A DNA stretch of 64,000 nt from NCBI GenBank assembly GCA_937873515.1, contig CALMYB010000007.1, forward strand, positions 124,001-188,000. Reading direction: 5' to 3'. The translations under genes were made by a program, and so were the position numbers. Below the pieces are notes generated by a model. It was not told the origin of the DNA. It made no database searches and worked only from the letters and a program-made list of their open reading frames with translations. Shown in pieces: positions 43,761 to 53,009 of this stretch. Source of the DNA: an uncultured Acidobacteriota bacterium. Its GTDB lineage: Bacteria > Acidobacteriota > Blastocatellia > Pyrinomonadales > Pyrinomonadaceae. Positions within the stretch are counted from its first letter, which is position 1; every line of letters starts with the position of its first letter.

Positions 43761-45710
43761 ATGGCTGACAAACCGACGATCGAATCCGTTCTTACCGAAG
43801 AACGCACCTTTCCGCCATCCGCAGAATTTGCCGCAAATGCATACGTCAAGAGCTTCCAGGATTACGAGAAAATGTATGCCGAGGCCGAGGCCGATCTGCC
43901 GGCATTCTGGGCAAAGCAGGCTGAATCTCTCGATTGGTTCGCGCCGTGGGAGAAAGTGCTTGATTGGGAACCGCCGCACGCGAAGTGGTTTTCGGGCGGG
44001 AAGATAAATGCTTCGTACAACTGTCTCGACCGCCATCTCGAAACGAACGGCGACAAAACGGCTCTTATTTGGGAAGGTGAACCGGGCGAAGAACGCCGGC
44101 TTTCATATCGGGAACTCCATGCGGAAGTCTCGAAATTCGCGAACGTCCTGAAACACCTCGGTGTCGAAAAGGGCGATCGTGTCGCGGTGTATATGCCGCT
44201 TGTTCCCGAATTGGCCGTCGCGATCCTTGCGTGTTCGCGGATCGGAGCGCCGCACACGGTAATTTTCGGCGGGTTCTCAGCAGATTCGATACGAGACCGC
44301 GTAAATGACTGCGGCTGCAAGGCGATCATCACAGCAGATGGCGGCTATCGACGCGGCCGCGAAATTCGGCTAAAGCCGATCGTTGATGAGGCGATCGCGG
44401 ATTGTCCGACGATCGAGAGCGTGGTCGTTTTCCGACGAACGGGAACCGAGATCGACATGCAGCAAGGCCGCGATCACTGGTGGCACGATCTTGTGAAGGA
44501 GGCGAGAGCCGATTGTCCGCCCGAGCACCTCGATGCCGAGCATCCGCTCTACATCCTTTACACGTCGGGAACGACCGGCAAACCAAAGGGCATTTTGCAT
44601 ACAACGGGCGGCTATCTAACGCAAGCCGCGTATTCGACAAAGCTCGTCTTTGATCTCAAAGAGGACGATATTTACTGGTGTACGGCCGACATTGGGTGGG
44701 TAACGGGACATTCGTATGTTGTGTATGGACCGCTCGCGAATGCGGCGACGGTCCTGATGTATGAAGGCGCTCCGAATCACCCGGACTTCGACCGTTTTTG
44801 GGACATCATCGAGCGGCACAAGGTTACGATCCTCTACACTGCGCCGACCGCGATCCGAGCCTTTATTCGCTGGGGACGCGAATATCCGGACAAGCACGAC
44901 CTAACTTCGCTCCGGGTGATCGGGACGGTCGGCGAACCGATAAATCCCGAGGCCTGGATGTGGTATCACAAGGTGATCGGCGGTGAAAGATGTCCGATCG
45001 TCGATACATGGTGGCAGACCGAAACCGGCACGATAATGATCTCGCCGCTTCCGGGAGCGACACCGACGGTGCCCGGTTCGGCGACGCGTCCTCTGCCGGG
45101 GATTGTTGTCGATATAATGGCAAAGGATGGGCGTTCGGCATCGGTCGATGAAGGCGGCTACCTGGTCGTAAAACAGCCTTGGCCTTCGATGCTCAGAACG
45201 CTTTGGGGTGACGACAACCGCTACAAACTCGCGTATTGGTCAGAGATCGAAGGCGTCTATTTCGCGGGCGATGGTGCACGTCGCGACAAGCGTGGATATT
45301 ACTGGGTAATGGGCCGCATAGACGACGTGATAAACGTCAGCGGCCATCGCCTTGGAACGGCGGAGATCGAATCCGCACTCGTCTCTCACGCTTCGGTCGC
45401 TGAGGCTGCTGTCGTCGGGCGTCCCGACGAGATAAAAGGGCAGGCTATCGCGGCATTCGTCACCCTTGAAGGCGGAAAGGAAGGCTCTGACGAGCTTAAG
45501 GCGGAGCTTCGCGAGCATGTGGCAAAAGAGATCGGGGCATTGGCAAGGCCGGACGATATTCGCTTCACGGATGCGCTTCCGAAGACGCGTTCAGGTAAAA
45601 TAATGCGAAGGCTTCTGCGCGAACTCGCAACGAGCGGTGTGGTCGCGGGCGATGTAACGACACTCGAAGATCTTGGCGTTCTAGACAAGCTTCGCGAGGA
45701 AGAAGAATAA
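43761..45710 (+). CDS. acs: Acetyl-CoA synthetase
   Basis: The 649-residue enzyme makes acetyl-CoA from acetate, ATP and CoA. Features seen: ACAS_N region ([20 protein letters not shown]), the P-loop [15 protein letters not shown], the binding block [10 protein letters not shown], the hinge region [12 protein letters not shown], and the acetylation-regulated lysine in [13 protein letters not shown]. Length fits the family (about 650). mtnB-like and msrA genes follow within 11 bases and 1 base, so an operon is likely. It may also recycle acetyl units from beta-oxidation products, though those genes are 6 kb away. Confidence 0.95.
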   Translation: MADKPTIESVLTEERTFPPSAEFAANAYVKSFQDYEKMYAEAEADLPAFWAKQAESLDWFAPWEKVLDWEPPHAKWFSGGKINASYNCLDRHLETNGDKTALIWEGEPGEERRLSYRELHAEVSKFANVLKHLGVEKGDRVAVYMPLVPELAVAILACSRIGAPHTVIFGGFSADSIRDRVNDCGCKAIITADGGYRRGREIRLKPIVDEAIADCPTIESVVVFRRTGTEIDMQQGRDHWWHDLVKEARADCPPEHLDAEHPLYILYTSGTTGKPKGILHTTGGYLTQAAYSTKLVFDLKEDDIYWCTADIGWVTGHSYVVYGPLANAATVLMYEGAPNHPDFDRFWDIIERHKVTILYTAPTAIRAFIRWGREYPDKHDLTSLRVIGTVGEPINPEAWMWYHKVIGGERCPIVDTWWQTETGTIMISPLPGATPTVPGSATRPLPGIVVDIMAKDGRSASVDEGGYLVVKQPWPSMLRTLWGDDNRYKLAYWSEIEGVYFAGDGARRDKRGYYWVMGRIDDVINVSGHRLGTAEIESALVSHASVAEAAVVGRPDEIKGQAIAAFVTLEGGKEGSDELKAELREHVAKEIGALARPDDIRFTDALPKTRSGKIMRRLLRELATSGVVAGDVTTLEDLGVLDKLREEEE

Positions 45711-45720
45711 CGACTGGCAA

Positions 45721-46353
45721 ATGGCCGAACCTACTCAAAAACCAGCAAGTCCCGTCGAGCTGCTCTCGGCAACGGCGAAGGAGTTCTACCGACGAGGCTG
45801 GGCACGCGGCGGGAGCGGCAACTACAGCGCACTGCTTGCACGCAGGCCGATGCGTCTTTGCATTACTGCGGCAGGTGATGAGATCGCGACGCTTGATGAC
45901 ACAAATTTCCTCGAGCTCGATGACGACGCTGAGATAATTCAGGGTTTTGGACGTCCGGCGGACGAAACGCTTCTGCATCTTGCGATCTATCGGCATCGTC
46001 CAAAAGCGAGATGCATTCTCTATACGCAGACAGTTCCCGGGCTGCTCCTTGCGGATCGATGTTTTGTTGACGGCGGCCTGATGCTCAAGGATTACGAGGC
46101 CCTAAAGGGGATCGAGGGCGCAAATAGTGCGGCCCGCGTCGAAAAGATACCGATTGTCGAGAATTCGGCCGATCAGGTCGCGTTATCCCACGTCATTGCG
46201 AATGTCCTGATCGACAATGAATCGTCCAACGCGGTGCTGATCCGCAGGCATGGGCTTTACGTTTGGGGTGAGACGATCGAGCAGGCAAGGCGGCATGCCG
46301 AGATCTTCGAGTTTCTTTTTGAGCTGACCGATCGTCAGCAAGGTGCGAAGTAA
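45721..46353 (+). CDS. MtnB-like class II aldolase-fold protein with altered metal site
   Basis: The 210-residue protein aligns with methylthioribulose-1-phosphate dehydratase: AKEFYRRGWARGGSGNYSALL, DDTNFLELDDDAEI, DETLLHLAIYRHRPKARCILYTQT, and IRRHGLYVWGETIEQARRH. In MtnB the zinc is held by two histidines in the block LHTHS and a third in the HGLYVWG block. Here the first block reads LYTQT, so two of three ligands are lost while the third remains. Methionine salvage dehydration would normally need this zinc. The gene may be inactive, bind another metal or have another role. It is tightly placed between acs and msrA, not with other mtn genes. Confidence 0.8.
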   Translation: MAEPTQKPASPVELLSATAKEFYRRGWARGGSGNYSALLARRPMRLCITAAGDEIATLDDTNFLELDDDAEIIQGFGRPADETLLHLAIYRHRPKARCILYTQTVPGLLLADRCFVDGGLMLKDYEALKGIEGANSAARVEKIPIVENSADQVALSHVIANVLIDNESSNAVLIRRHGLYVWGETIEQARRHAEIFEFLFELTDRQQGAK

Positions 46354-46354
46354 G

Positions 46355-46894
46355 ATGGCGACACTTGAACGAGCGACTCTCGCAGGCGGATGTTTTTGGT
46401 GCACGGAGTCGGTCTTTGACGAGCTTCGCGGCGTCGAAAGCGTTGTATCAGGTTATTCCGGCGGGCATAAAGATTCGCCGACCTACCAGGAAGTCTGCAC
46501 GGGCACGACAGGGCACGCCGAGGTGATCCAGATAGAATTCGATCCCGCGGAGATCGATTTCCCGGACATCCTGCGCGTATTTTTTACTGTCCACGATCCG
46601 ACGACCCTTAACCGGCAAGGCGGCGATATCGGCACACAGTATCGTTCATCGGTCTTTTATCATTCGGAAGCCCAAAAACAGGTAGCCGAGGCCGTCATCC
46701 GCGAGATCGACGAAGCGGGAGTCTATGAAAGGCCTATCGTTACCGAGGTCGTCCCATTTGAGAAGTTCTGGCCTGCGGAAGACTATCATCAAGAGTATTT
46801 CGTCAACAATCCCAACCAACCATACTGCTCGGCCGTTATAGCCCCGAAGGTCGCAAAATTCAGGAAAATGTACGCCGAACGCCTCAAACGCTAG
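46355..46894 (+). CDS. msrA: Peptide-methionine (S)-S-oxide reductase
   Basis: The 179-residue enzyme reduces the S-epimer of methionine sulfoxide in proteins. The catalytic cysteine is C13 in AGGCFWCTE. Family blocks include GVESVVSGYSGGHKDSPTY, TGTTGHAEVIQIEFDPAEI, LRVFFTVHDPTTLNRQGGDIGTQYRS and the C-terminal EDYHQEYFVNNPNQPYC. ATG 46355 lies one base after the stop of the MtnB-like gene, which indicates coupled translation. Confidence 0.94.
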   Translation: MATLERATLAGGCFWCTESVFDELRGVESVVSGYSGGHKDSPTYQEVCTGTTGHAEVIQIEFDPAEIDFPDILRVFFTVHDPTTLNRQGGDIGTQYRSSVFYHSEAQKQVAEAVIREIDEAGVYERPIVTEVVPFEKFWPAEDYHQEYFVNNPNQPYCSAVIAPKVAKFRKMYAERLKR

Positions 46895-46927
46895 TGGAGA
46901 GTCGGAATTTCTTGGTGTTTTTTCCTG

Positions 46928-46957
46928 TTGACGTTCCTTAAACACCTCTGCTAAATT
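46928..46957 (+). promoter_or_regulatory. Sigma-70-like promoter of the SdrD-type gene
   Basis: TTGACG (46928-46933) and TAAATT (46952-46957) are separated by 18 bases. The deduced leader to ATG 47126 is about 160 bases and contains GC-rich inverted segments (around 46980-47010), so some leader control is possible. A strong TGAGGA ribosome binding site lies before the ATG. Confidence 0.5.
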
Positions 46958-47125
46958 ATTTTTGGTGGTTCGCGTACCGAATGCGCTTGGAACGCGGCCT
47001 GCCGCCTCACCAGAAAATTTAGATCCCCGAACATTGAACGGTTAACGCCAAAACTCTCAGTGTTTTACTTGGAGTTTACTGTTTGATCGTTGCTTCTGTA
47101 TTCCGACGCATCCCTGAGGAAAATT

Positions 47126-49798
47126 ATGGCCAAGACCTACTTTACCGCTAGAACTGTACTCGGTTCGCTCGTCTTTTGTTCAGCTATCGCTGTGGCGGCC
47201 CTGCTTTCGACCCATTCCGGTGCACAATCTGCTCGGTCCGACGACGATAAACAGCTCGCCCCGCAAGCCGGAACTTATTCCGGCCGTGTGTTCAAAGATT
47301 TTAATCAGAACGGGCTTTATGATACGTCCGGCGGGACCGCCGCGGCACCAAGGTCCGTGGATGTCGGTGTCCAAGGGGTCACAGTTACGCTGTATGATGC
47401 GGCGGGAACTGCCCGCGGAACCGCAACCTCGGCAGCGAACGGAACGTACAGCATCGCTTCGGCAGGAACCGGGCCTTATCGTATTGAGTTTACGGGTCTT
47501 CCTACAGGCTATACGCCCTCGGCTCGGAGCCGTACGTCGGGTTCGGGAACCGGGGCACTTCCGACATTAACGACAAATGCCGGTGCGACCGTCCAGTTTG
47601 TTCCGAACAACGGGAGCACAAACGTAAACCTTGCTTTGAGCGGTCCGACGGATTATTGCCAGGACAACCCGGACATCGTGTCGCAGCTTTATTCGTACGG
47701 AGCTAACAATGGGCCGGATGCCCTGATGTCAGTCCCGTATAGCGCCGGCAGTACGAGAACGGGCACAGAAAATGGAGCTTTTCCGGCTGCGTTTACCGAT
47801 TTCACGGCCCCCGGATACACAAATCTTGCGAGCGCGGCCGAGATCGGCACGACCTTTGGCCTTGCGTATGACAGGGTCAATAAGATGATCTATGTCTCTG
47901 CCTTTATGAAGCGGCATGCAAACTATGGCCCGAACGGCACAGGAGCGATCTACAAGGTCGATCCCGCAAGCAGCACGGCATCGCTTTATGTCGATCTCAA
48001 TACTGTCTTCGGCGCTAACACCGCCGGTGCCAATGCACACGATACGTCTAATTGGTACACGGATAACGGCAACGTTGCCTGGGATGCGGTCGGCAAGACC
48101 TCGCTTGGCGGGATGGCAATGTCTGACGATCGAGCCAATCTGTTCGTGATGAACCTTGCAGATCGCAGGCTCTATAAGATTCCAACCTCGGGAACGCTGA
48201 ACAACACGACAATTACGAGGGTCGATTTTCCGACGCCGACGGATAGCAATAGATGCAGGAACGTTGACTACTACCGGCCTTTCGCCGTTTCTTATCATGA
48301 GGGAAAGGTGTATGTTGGTGCGGTTTGCAGCAATGGCAGTAACGCAAATCGCGGTCGTTGGGCTTATGTTTTTGAGGTCGATCCGACCACGCTGACCTAT
48401 ACCCAGAATCCGGTCCTCTCGTTTAGCCTTCGGTATCCGCGTGGCCAAGCTGATCCGGGAAATCCCGGAGCTTGGCGTAGCTGGTCGACGGTCTTTGATG
48501 CAGAGAACCCTGGAGGTGCTTGGACGTACCCTCAGCCTATGTTCACGGATATTGATTTCGATAATGGCAATTTGATCATGTCATTTCGCGACCGGATGGG
48601 TGACCAGACCGGGTACAACACCGCCAGCAACCCGAACGACACAGGCATTGAATCAAAGGGCATCACCGCAGGCGATATCTTGCGTGCTTGTGGTGATCCA
48701 ACGAATGGCTGGACGCTTGAGAGCAATGGCCGCTGCGGTGGAATCGGCTCCGCACCCCAGAACACGAATGAAGGGCCTGGAGGTGCTGAGTACTATTATC
48801 AGGAGAACTACCACCCCAACAGCACGCCGCACGCTGAAGTTGCCCTTGGCACGGCGGCTCAGATCCCCGGCCACAACGAATTTGTCGCGGGCATCTTCGA
48901 TCCCATCTATCTCGCCGGTACGAACGTTTACGATTCGCAGGGATATCGATGGTTCCTAAACTCCGGAGCATCTGCCGGTCAACAAAATCGGGGTTACTAT
49001 GCAAACGGCTTCAACCCAACTTTCGGTAAGGCAAATGGACTTGGCAATGTCCTTCCGCTTTGTGAGGCGGCGCCGATCGAGTTGGGGAATCGGGTTTGGC
49101 GTGATTCCAACGATAACGGCGTTCAGGATCCGGGTGAGCCGGGCATTGCAGGAGTGACGGTTCATCTATATGATTCGAACAATGTGCTTGTCGCAACGGC
49201 AGTAACGGATGCGAACGGTGAATATTATTTCGTCTCGAGCACTGTCGCCGACCCGGATCAGAACGACAACATCGGCCAGGTGAACGGCGGCATCAAGTTC
49301 AATTCGAACTACACGATCAAACTCGACCGACCGCAGGATTCGGCGAACGGCGGCCCGCTTTTCGGCCTCCGCAAGACGGTGCTGGATCAGACCTCGCAGA
49401 ACGGTTTTGACGAAGGTTCGGACTCGGACGGCGATTATGACAGCTCGGGCAACTACCTCCAGATACCGGTTACGACGGGCAATCCGGGCGACAACAACCA
49501 CAATTACGATTTCGGTTTCGTCCTCGCTCCCTCAGCAGCACCTGTTTCGGTTACGGGCCGTATCACGACGGCGAACGGCAACGGCATCCGCAATGTCCGC
49601 GTGATGCTGACGGAAGAAGACGGCACGATGCATTATGCGATCACCGGATCGTTCGGCTACTTCGCGTTCGAGAATATCGAATCGGGCCAGGGCGTCGTCG
49701 TTTCGGTTTCGGCCAAACGATATACGTTCGCCCAGCCGTCGCGATTTATCTCGCTCGAAGATAATATTTCCGATGCGGATTGGGTTTCTGAACAATAA
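47126..49798 (+). CDS. Large exported SdrD_B-domain surface protein
   Basis: From ATG 47126 (TGAGGA upstream) the protein is 890 residues. It has a signal peptide (MAKTYFTARTVLGSLVFCSA), a first SdrD_B-like domain (YSGRVFKDFNQNGLYDTSGG), a ~450-residue propeller-like middle region with FGLAYDRVNKMIYVSAFMKR and FTDIDFDNGNLIMSFRDRMG, a second SdrD_B domain (IELGNRVWRDSNDNGVQDPG) and a C-terminal carboxypeptidase-regulatory domain (VSVTGRITTANGNGIRNVRV). SdrD_B domains bind calcium through D-x-N-x-N-G loops. The architecture suggests a cell-surface or secreted adhesion/structural protein. It has no LPXTG motif or outer-membrane barrel of its own. Confidence 0.85.
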   Translation: MAKTYFTARTVLGSLVFCSAIAVAALLSTHSGAQSARSDDDKQLAPQAGTYSGRVFKDFNQNGLYDTSGGTAAAPRSVDVGVQGVTVTLYDAAGTARGTATSAANGTYSIASAGTGPYRIEFTGLPTGYTPSARSRTSGSGTGALPTLTTNAGATVQFVPNNGSTNVNLALSGPTDYCQDNPDIVSQLYSYGANNGPDALMSVPYSAGSTRTGTENGAFPAAFTDFTAPGYTNLASAAEIGTTFGLAYDRVNKMIYVSAFMKRHANYGPNGTGAIYKVDPASSTASLYVDLNTVFGANTAGANAHDTSNWYTDNGNVAWDAVGKTSLGGMAMSDDRANLFVMNLADRRLYKIPTSGTLNNTTITRVDFPTPTDSNRCRNVDYYRPFAVSYHEGKVYVGAVCSNGSNANRGRWAYVFEVDPTTLTYTQNPVLSFSLRYPRGQADPGNPGAWRSWSTVFDAENPGGAWTYPQPMFTDIDFDNGNLIMSFRDRMGDQTGYNTASNPNDTGIESKGITAGDILRACGDPTNGWTLESNGRCGGIGSAPQNTNEGPGGAEYYYQENYHPNSTPHAEVALGTAAQIPGHNEFVAGIFDPIYLAGTNVYDSQGYRWFLNSGASAGQQNRGYYANGFNPTFGKANGLGNVLPLCEAAPIELGNRVWRDSNDNGVQDPGEPGIAGVTVHLYDSNNVLVATAVTDANGEYYFVSSTVADPDQNDNIGQVNGGIKFNSNYTIKLDRPQDSANGGPLFGLRKTVLDQTSQNGFDEGSDSDGDYDSSGNYLQIPVTTGNPGDNNHNYDFGFVLAPSAAPVSVTGRITTANGNGIRNVRVMLTEEDGTMHYAITGSFGYFAFENIESGQGVVVSVSAKRYTFAQPSRFISLEDNISDADWVSEQ

Positions 49799-49821
49799 AA
49801 GCCACCCGATCGGTTAGGACA

Positions 49822-49853
49822 AAAGCGGCAGGAGCGATCCCGCCGCTTTTTTT
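49822..49853 (+). terminator. Rho-independent terminator after the SdrD-type gene
   Basis: AAAGCGGC (49822-49829) and GCCGCTTT (49842-49849) form a stem closed by an internal GGA/TCC pairing, followed by a run of seven T. It is 24 bases after the stop. Confidence 0.85.
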
Positions 49854-49937
49854 GTTGGGATTGTTGGTGGGTTTTCTCTCTGCCGATCTGGTCTGTCGCC
49901 CGCTATGCGGGCTCCAGTTGGCTGTATGGCATCGACG

Positions 49938-50106
49938 GTCGGGCACGCCCGACCGCACTGCCAAAGGGCAAGCCCAACTTCGACTGCCAAAGGGCACGCC
50001 CGACGGCGCACTGCCTGTGCACTTTGTGCACTTTGATACATTCTGTGCATTTCGTGCAAATCGTGCACTTTGATACATTTTGTGCGGTTTGATACGTTTT
50101 GTGAAA
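49938..50106. repeat. Degenerate short tandem repeats in an intergenic region
   Basis: The 478-base gap 49799-50276 has no gene. After a palindrome (GTCGGGCACGCCCGAC, 49938-49953), units beginning ACTGCC occur at 49957, 49983 and 50010, a period of 26-27 bases (ACTGCCAAAGGGCA in the first two). Then a run of GTGCACTTTG, GATACATT and TTTGTGC elements follows to about 50106. There are no unique spacers, so this is not CRISPR. It may be a remnant of a larger repetitive element. Confidence 0.6.
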
Positions 50107-50188
50107 TCTGTGCTTCTAAGACGTGTGCAGGTTGTTTATCATCGCTTATGTTGGGCAGCCGAAAAGGTCCAACGTAGTCCCGACAGCC

Positions 50189-50217
50189 TTGCTGAATGAA
50201 TGCTCATTCAGTATAAT
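50189..50217 (+). promoter_or_regulatory. fadN promoter with FadR-type operator
   Basis: TTGCTG (50189-50194) and TATAAT (50212-50217) are spaced by 17 bases. The palindrome TGAATGAATGCTCATTCA (50193-50210) fills the spacer and differs by one base from the B. subtilis FadR (TetR family) consensus TGAATGAMTANTCATTCA. Binding there would block RNA polymerase. Release by long-chain acyl-CoA, as in Bacillus, is inferred. Confidence 0.75.
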
Positions 50218-50276
50218 TGCGAGTGCTGCGACGCCAAGCTTTTCCGATGCCAATGGGCGCCGAGCCATTTCGAACT

Positions 50277-52682
50277 ATGCTGATAAAAAAAGCCGCCGTA
50301 CTGGGTGCGGGAACAATGGGTGCCGCGATCGCTGCACATCTTTCGAACGCGGGTGTCGAAACCTTGCTGTTAGACATCGCTCCGAAGGAGCTGCTGCCGG
50401 ACGAAGAAAAGCGAGGACTCGCGCTGGAGGATGCGGCGGTACGGAACCGCATCGTGAACTCGCTTTTTGCGGCTGCGAAAAAGCTCAAGCCTGCGCCTTT
50501 TATGTCGCTTGCGAACGCAAACCTCATCACCTTGGGCAACTTCGCGGACGATCTCGCTAAGCTTGGCGAATGTGATCTCGTGATCGAGGCAGTTGTCGAG
50601 AACCTTGAGATCAAGCACAAACTTTTTGCCGAGGTGGACAAGTTTCGTAAGCCGACGGCCGTGATCGCTTCGAACACGAGCGGCCTGCCGGTTGACGCGA
50701 TAGCTGAGCCATTCTCAGATGATTTCAAGGCTCATTTCGTCGGGATACATTTTTTCAACCCGCCGCGATATATGAAGCTCGTCGAGCTGATACCGGGCAA
50801 GCATACGAGCGGCGAGATCTCGTGCGGCATCGCGGGTTTCCTCGATCAGCGGCTAGGAAAGGGCGTTGTTCCAGCAAAGGACAGGCCGAATTTCATCGCG
50901 AACCGCATCGGTACTTTCGGGATGATGGCAACCGTGCACGAAATGATCGCGATGGGCTTTACGCCGACCGCGGTCGATCAGATGACCGGCAAGGCGATCG
51001 GCCATGCGAAGTCTGCGACGTTCCGCACGTCGGATCTTGTCGGCCTCGACGTGCTCGCACACGTCAACAACAATCTCTATCCGGCCATTCCGGAGGACGA
51101 GGACCGCGAAGTTTTCAGGCTGCCGGGCGTGATCGAAAAGATGCTTGCGGCAAAAATTCTAGGTGATAAGACGGGCGGCGGTTTCTTCAAAAAATCGAAG
51201 GATGCGGAAGGGAATCGCACGATCCTCGAACTCGACCTTTCGACCTTCGAATACAAACCACAGCAGAAGGCGAAGTTCCCCTCGATCGACGGTGCAAAGC
51301 AGATCGACGACCTGCCGAAACGCATCAGCACGCTCGTATGGGGCGAGGACCGCGTAGGCGAATTCCTCTGGAAAACGATCTCGCGGATGTCGCGATACTC
51401 TGCGAACCGCATCCCTGAGATCGCGGACACGATCGTCGAGATCGACAACGCGATCAAGTGGGGTTTCGGCTGGGAGATCGGTGTTTTCGAGACGTGGGAT
51501 GCGATCGGGCTTGAGCGTTCCATCGAGCGTATGCGAAAGGAAGGTGCAGCGATACCGGCGAATATCGAGAAGATGCTCGCGGCGGGGGCGACCGCCTTCT
51601 ACAAACGTGAGAACGGCCAGACGGAATTCTACGACCTCGTGAACGGCGGCTACAAAAAGGTGCCGGCTCGTCCAGGCGTGGTTGTGCTCAAAGACGTAAA
51701 GGACCGCACAGGCGTCATCAAGTCGAATGCAGGAGCGTCGCTCATCGACATCGGTGACGGCGTCGCGTGCCTCGAATTCCACTCGAAGATGAACTCGCTC
51801 GGCGGCGATACCATCGCCATGATCAACGCTGCGATCGACGAGGTGGAAAAGAATTTTGCGGGCCTTGTGATCGGCAATCAGGGCGGAAATTTCTCGGCCG
51901 GTGCGAATATCATGATGCTCCTTCTTGCCGCACAGGAAGAAGAGTGGGACGACATCGAGATGATGATCCGCGGTCTGCAGAAGGCCGTAATGCGGATGCG
52001 ATATTCGGCAAAGCCCGTCGTTACGGCGCCGTACGGACTGACGCTCGGCGGCGGGTGTGAGATCACGCTGCACGGCAATCGCGTGCGTGCCGCGGCGGAA
52101 ACTTACATCGGGCTTGTCGAGGTTGGCATCGGCGTGATCCCTGCGGGCGGCGGCACGAAGGAAATGGCGATGCGTGCGGGCGATGCGTGGGCAAAGGCGC
52201 CTGATGCCGACCCGATCGCTTTTCTCAAGAAGACGTTCGAGACGATCGGCACGGGCAAGGTCGCAACTTCCGCTCAAGAAGCGCGCGAGCTCGGATTCCT
52301 CGCAGCTTGTGATTCGATCTCGATGAACGGCGACCGGCTCATTCAGGACGCGAAGCAAGAGGTCCTGAACCTTGCGTCGAGCGGGTTTGTCGCTCCCGTC
52401 GAGCGGAAGGATGTTACGGTTTTTGGCGAATCCGCCGAGTCCGCAATGAAGCTTGCGATCCATATGATGAACCGAGGCGGTTTCATTTCCGAACATGATA
52501 AAGTTATCGGCGGCAAGTTAGCGCACATTCTCGCCGGCGGCACGATCAACCATCGTGCCGAAGTTTCGGAACAGTATCTTCTCGATCTCGAACGCGAGGC
52601 CTTCCTCTCGCTTTGCGGTATGCGAAAAACTCAGGAGCGGATCGCCGCGATGCTAAAGACAGGCAAACCGCTGCGAAACTGA
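50277..52682 (+). CDS. fadN: 3-Hydroxyacyl-CoA dehydrogenase/enoyl-CoA hydratase
   Basis: The ~801-residue bifunctional enzyme hydrates enoyl-CoA and oxidises 3-hydroxyacyl-CoA in fatty acid beta-oxidation. The order is dehydrogenase first: NAD loop KKAAVLGAGTMGAAIAAHLSNAG, then VIASNTSGLPVDAIAE, HFFNPPRYMKLVELIPG, and RPNFIANRIGTFGMM. The hydratase/isomerase domain is C-terminal (NFSAGANIMMLL, YGLTLGGGCEITLHG, EVGIGVIPAGGGTKE). This order matches Bacillus FadN, not E. coli FadB. ATG 50277 is chosen because the family starts at the KKAAVLGAG strand; ATGs at 50247 and 50253 are possible. The operator at 50193-50210 ties it to fadA and fadE below. Confidence 0.92.
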   Translation: MLIKKAAVLGAGTMGAAIAAHLSNAGVETLLLDIAPKELLPDEEKRGLALEDAAVRNRIVNSLFAAAKKLKPAPFMSLANANLITLGNFADDLAKLGECDLVIEAVVENLEIKHKLFAEVDKFRKPTAVIASNTSGLPVDAIAEPFSDDFKAHFVGIHFFNPPRYMKLVELIPGKHTSGEISCGIAGFLDQRLGKGVVPAKDRPNFIANRIGTFGMMATVHEMIAMGFTPTAVDQMTGKAIGHAKSATFRTSDLVGLDVLAHVNNNLYPAIPEDEDREVFRLPGVIEKMLAAKILGDKTGGGFFKKSKDAEGNRTILELDLSTFEYKPQQKAKFPSIDGAKQIDDLPKRISTLVWGEDRVGEFLWKTISRMSRYSANRIPEIADTIVEIDNAIKWGFGWEIGVFETWDAIGLERSIERMRKEGAAIPANIEKMLAAGATAFYKRENGQTEFYDLVNGGYKKVPARPGVVVLKDVKDRTGVIKSNAGASLIDIGDGVACLEFHSKMNSLGGDTIAMINAAIDEVEKNFAGLVIGNQGGNFSAGANIMMLLLAAQEEEWDDIEMMIRGLQKAVMRMRYSAKPVVTAPYGLTLGGGCEITLHGNRVRAAAETYIGLVEVGIGVIPAGGGTKEMAMRAGDAWAKAPDADPIAFLKKTFETIGTGKVATSAQEARELGFLAACDSISMNGDRLIQDAKQEVLNLASSGFVAPVERKDVTVFGESAESAMKLAIHMMNRGGFISEHDKVIGGKLAHILAGGTINHRAEVSEQYLLDLEREAFLSLCGMRKTQERIAAMLKTGKPLRN

Positions 52683-52854
52683 GAATTGAGAATTGAGAAT
52701 GGAGAACGCCGGTCAGAAGATCGGTTTACCACAGAGGACACGGAGAGCACAGAGGTTTGTCGAAGGCTAGCACGGTAAGAGGACGGTGGCGTTGAACTGC
52801 ATCGGAGGAAAAGTTCCCCGCAAAGGGAGACGAGAATTGAGGGCGTTACCTAAG

Positions 52855-53001
52855 CAGCTCCGTTAGGAGCGAAAGGTTTGTAGAACGACGAATGCAACAA
52901 AAGTATCAAGCCCCGTTAGGGGCGAAATGACGAATGTCGCTCCTTCGGAGCTTCGAGTGTTGTTGAGATGCGTGCTACAAACATTTCGCTCCTACGGAGC
53001 T
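52855..53001. repeat. Inverted cluster of GC-rich REP-like elements
   Basis: The gap 52683-53009 has no gene. AGCTCCGTTAGGAGCGAAAG with GTTTGTAG follows at 52856-52882. It reappears inverted at 52974-53001 (CTACAAACATTTCGCTCC, TACGGAGCT). Shorter versions lie between: CCCCGTTAGGGGCGAAATG (52910-52928) and GTCGCTCCTTCGGAGC (52936-52951). Upstream are GAGAATTGAGAATTGAG runs. The pattern is that of REP-type palindromes. Confidence 0.65.
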
Positions 53002-53009
53002 ATCGGAAA

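Noticed and set aside
49938-50106. Short tandem repeats as a CRISPR array
   Set aside because: The units directly adjoin each other without unique spacers and no cas gene is near.
50123-50560. Plus-strand frame overlapping the fadN promoter and start
   Set aside because: It spans the operator and the beginning of fadN in another frame, with no family resemblance.
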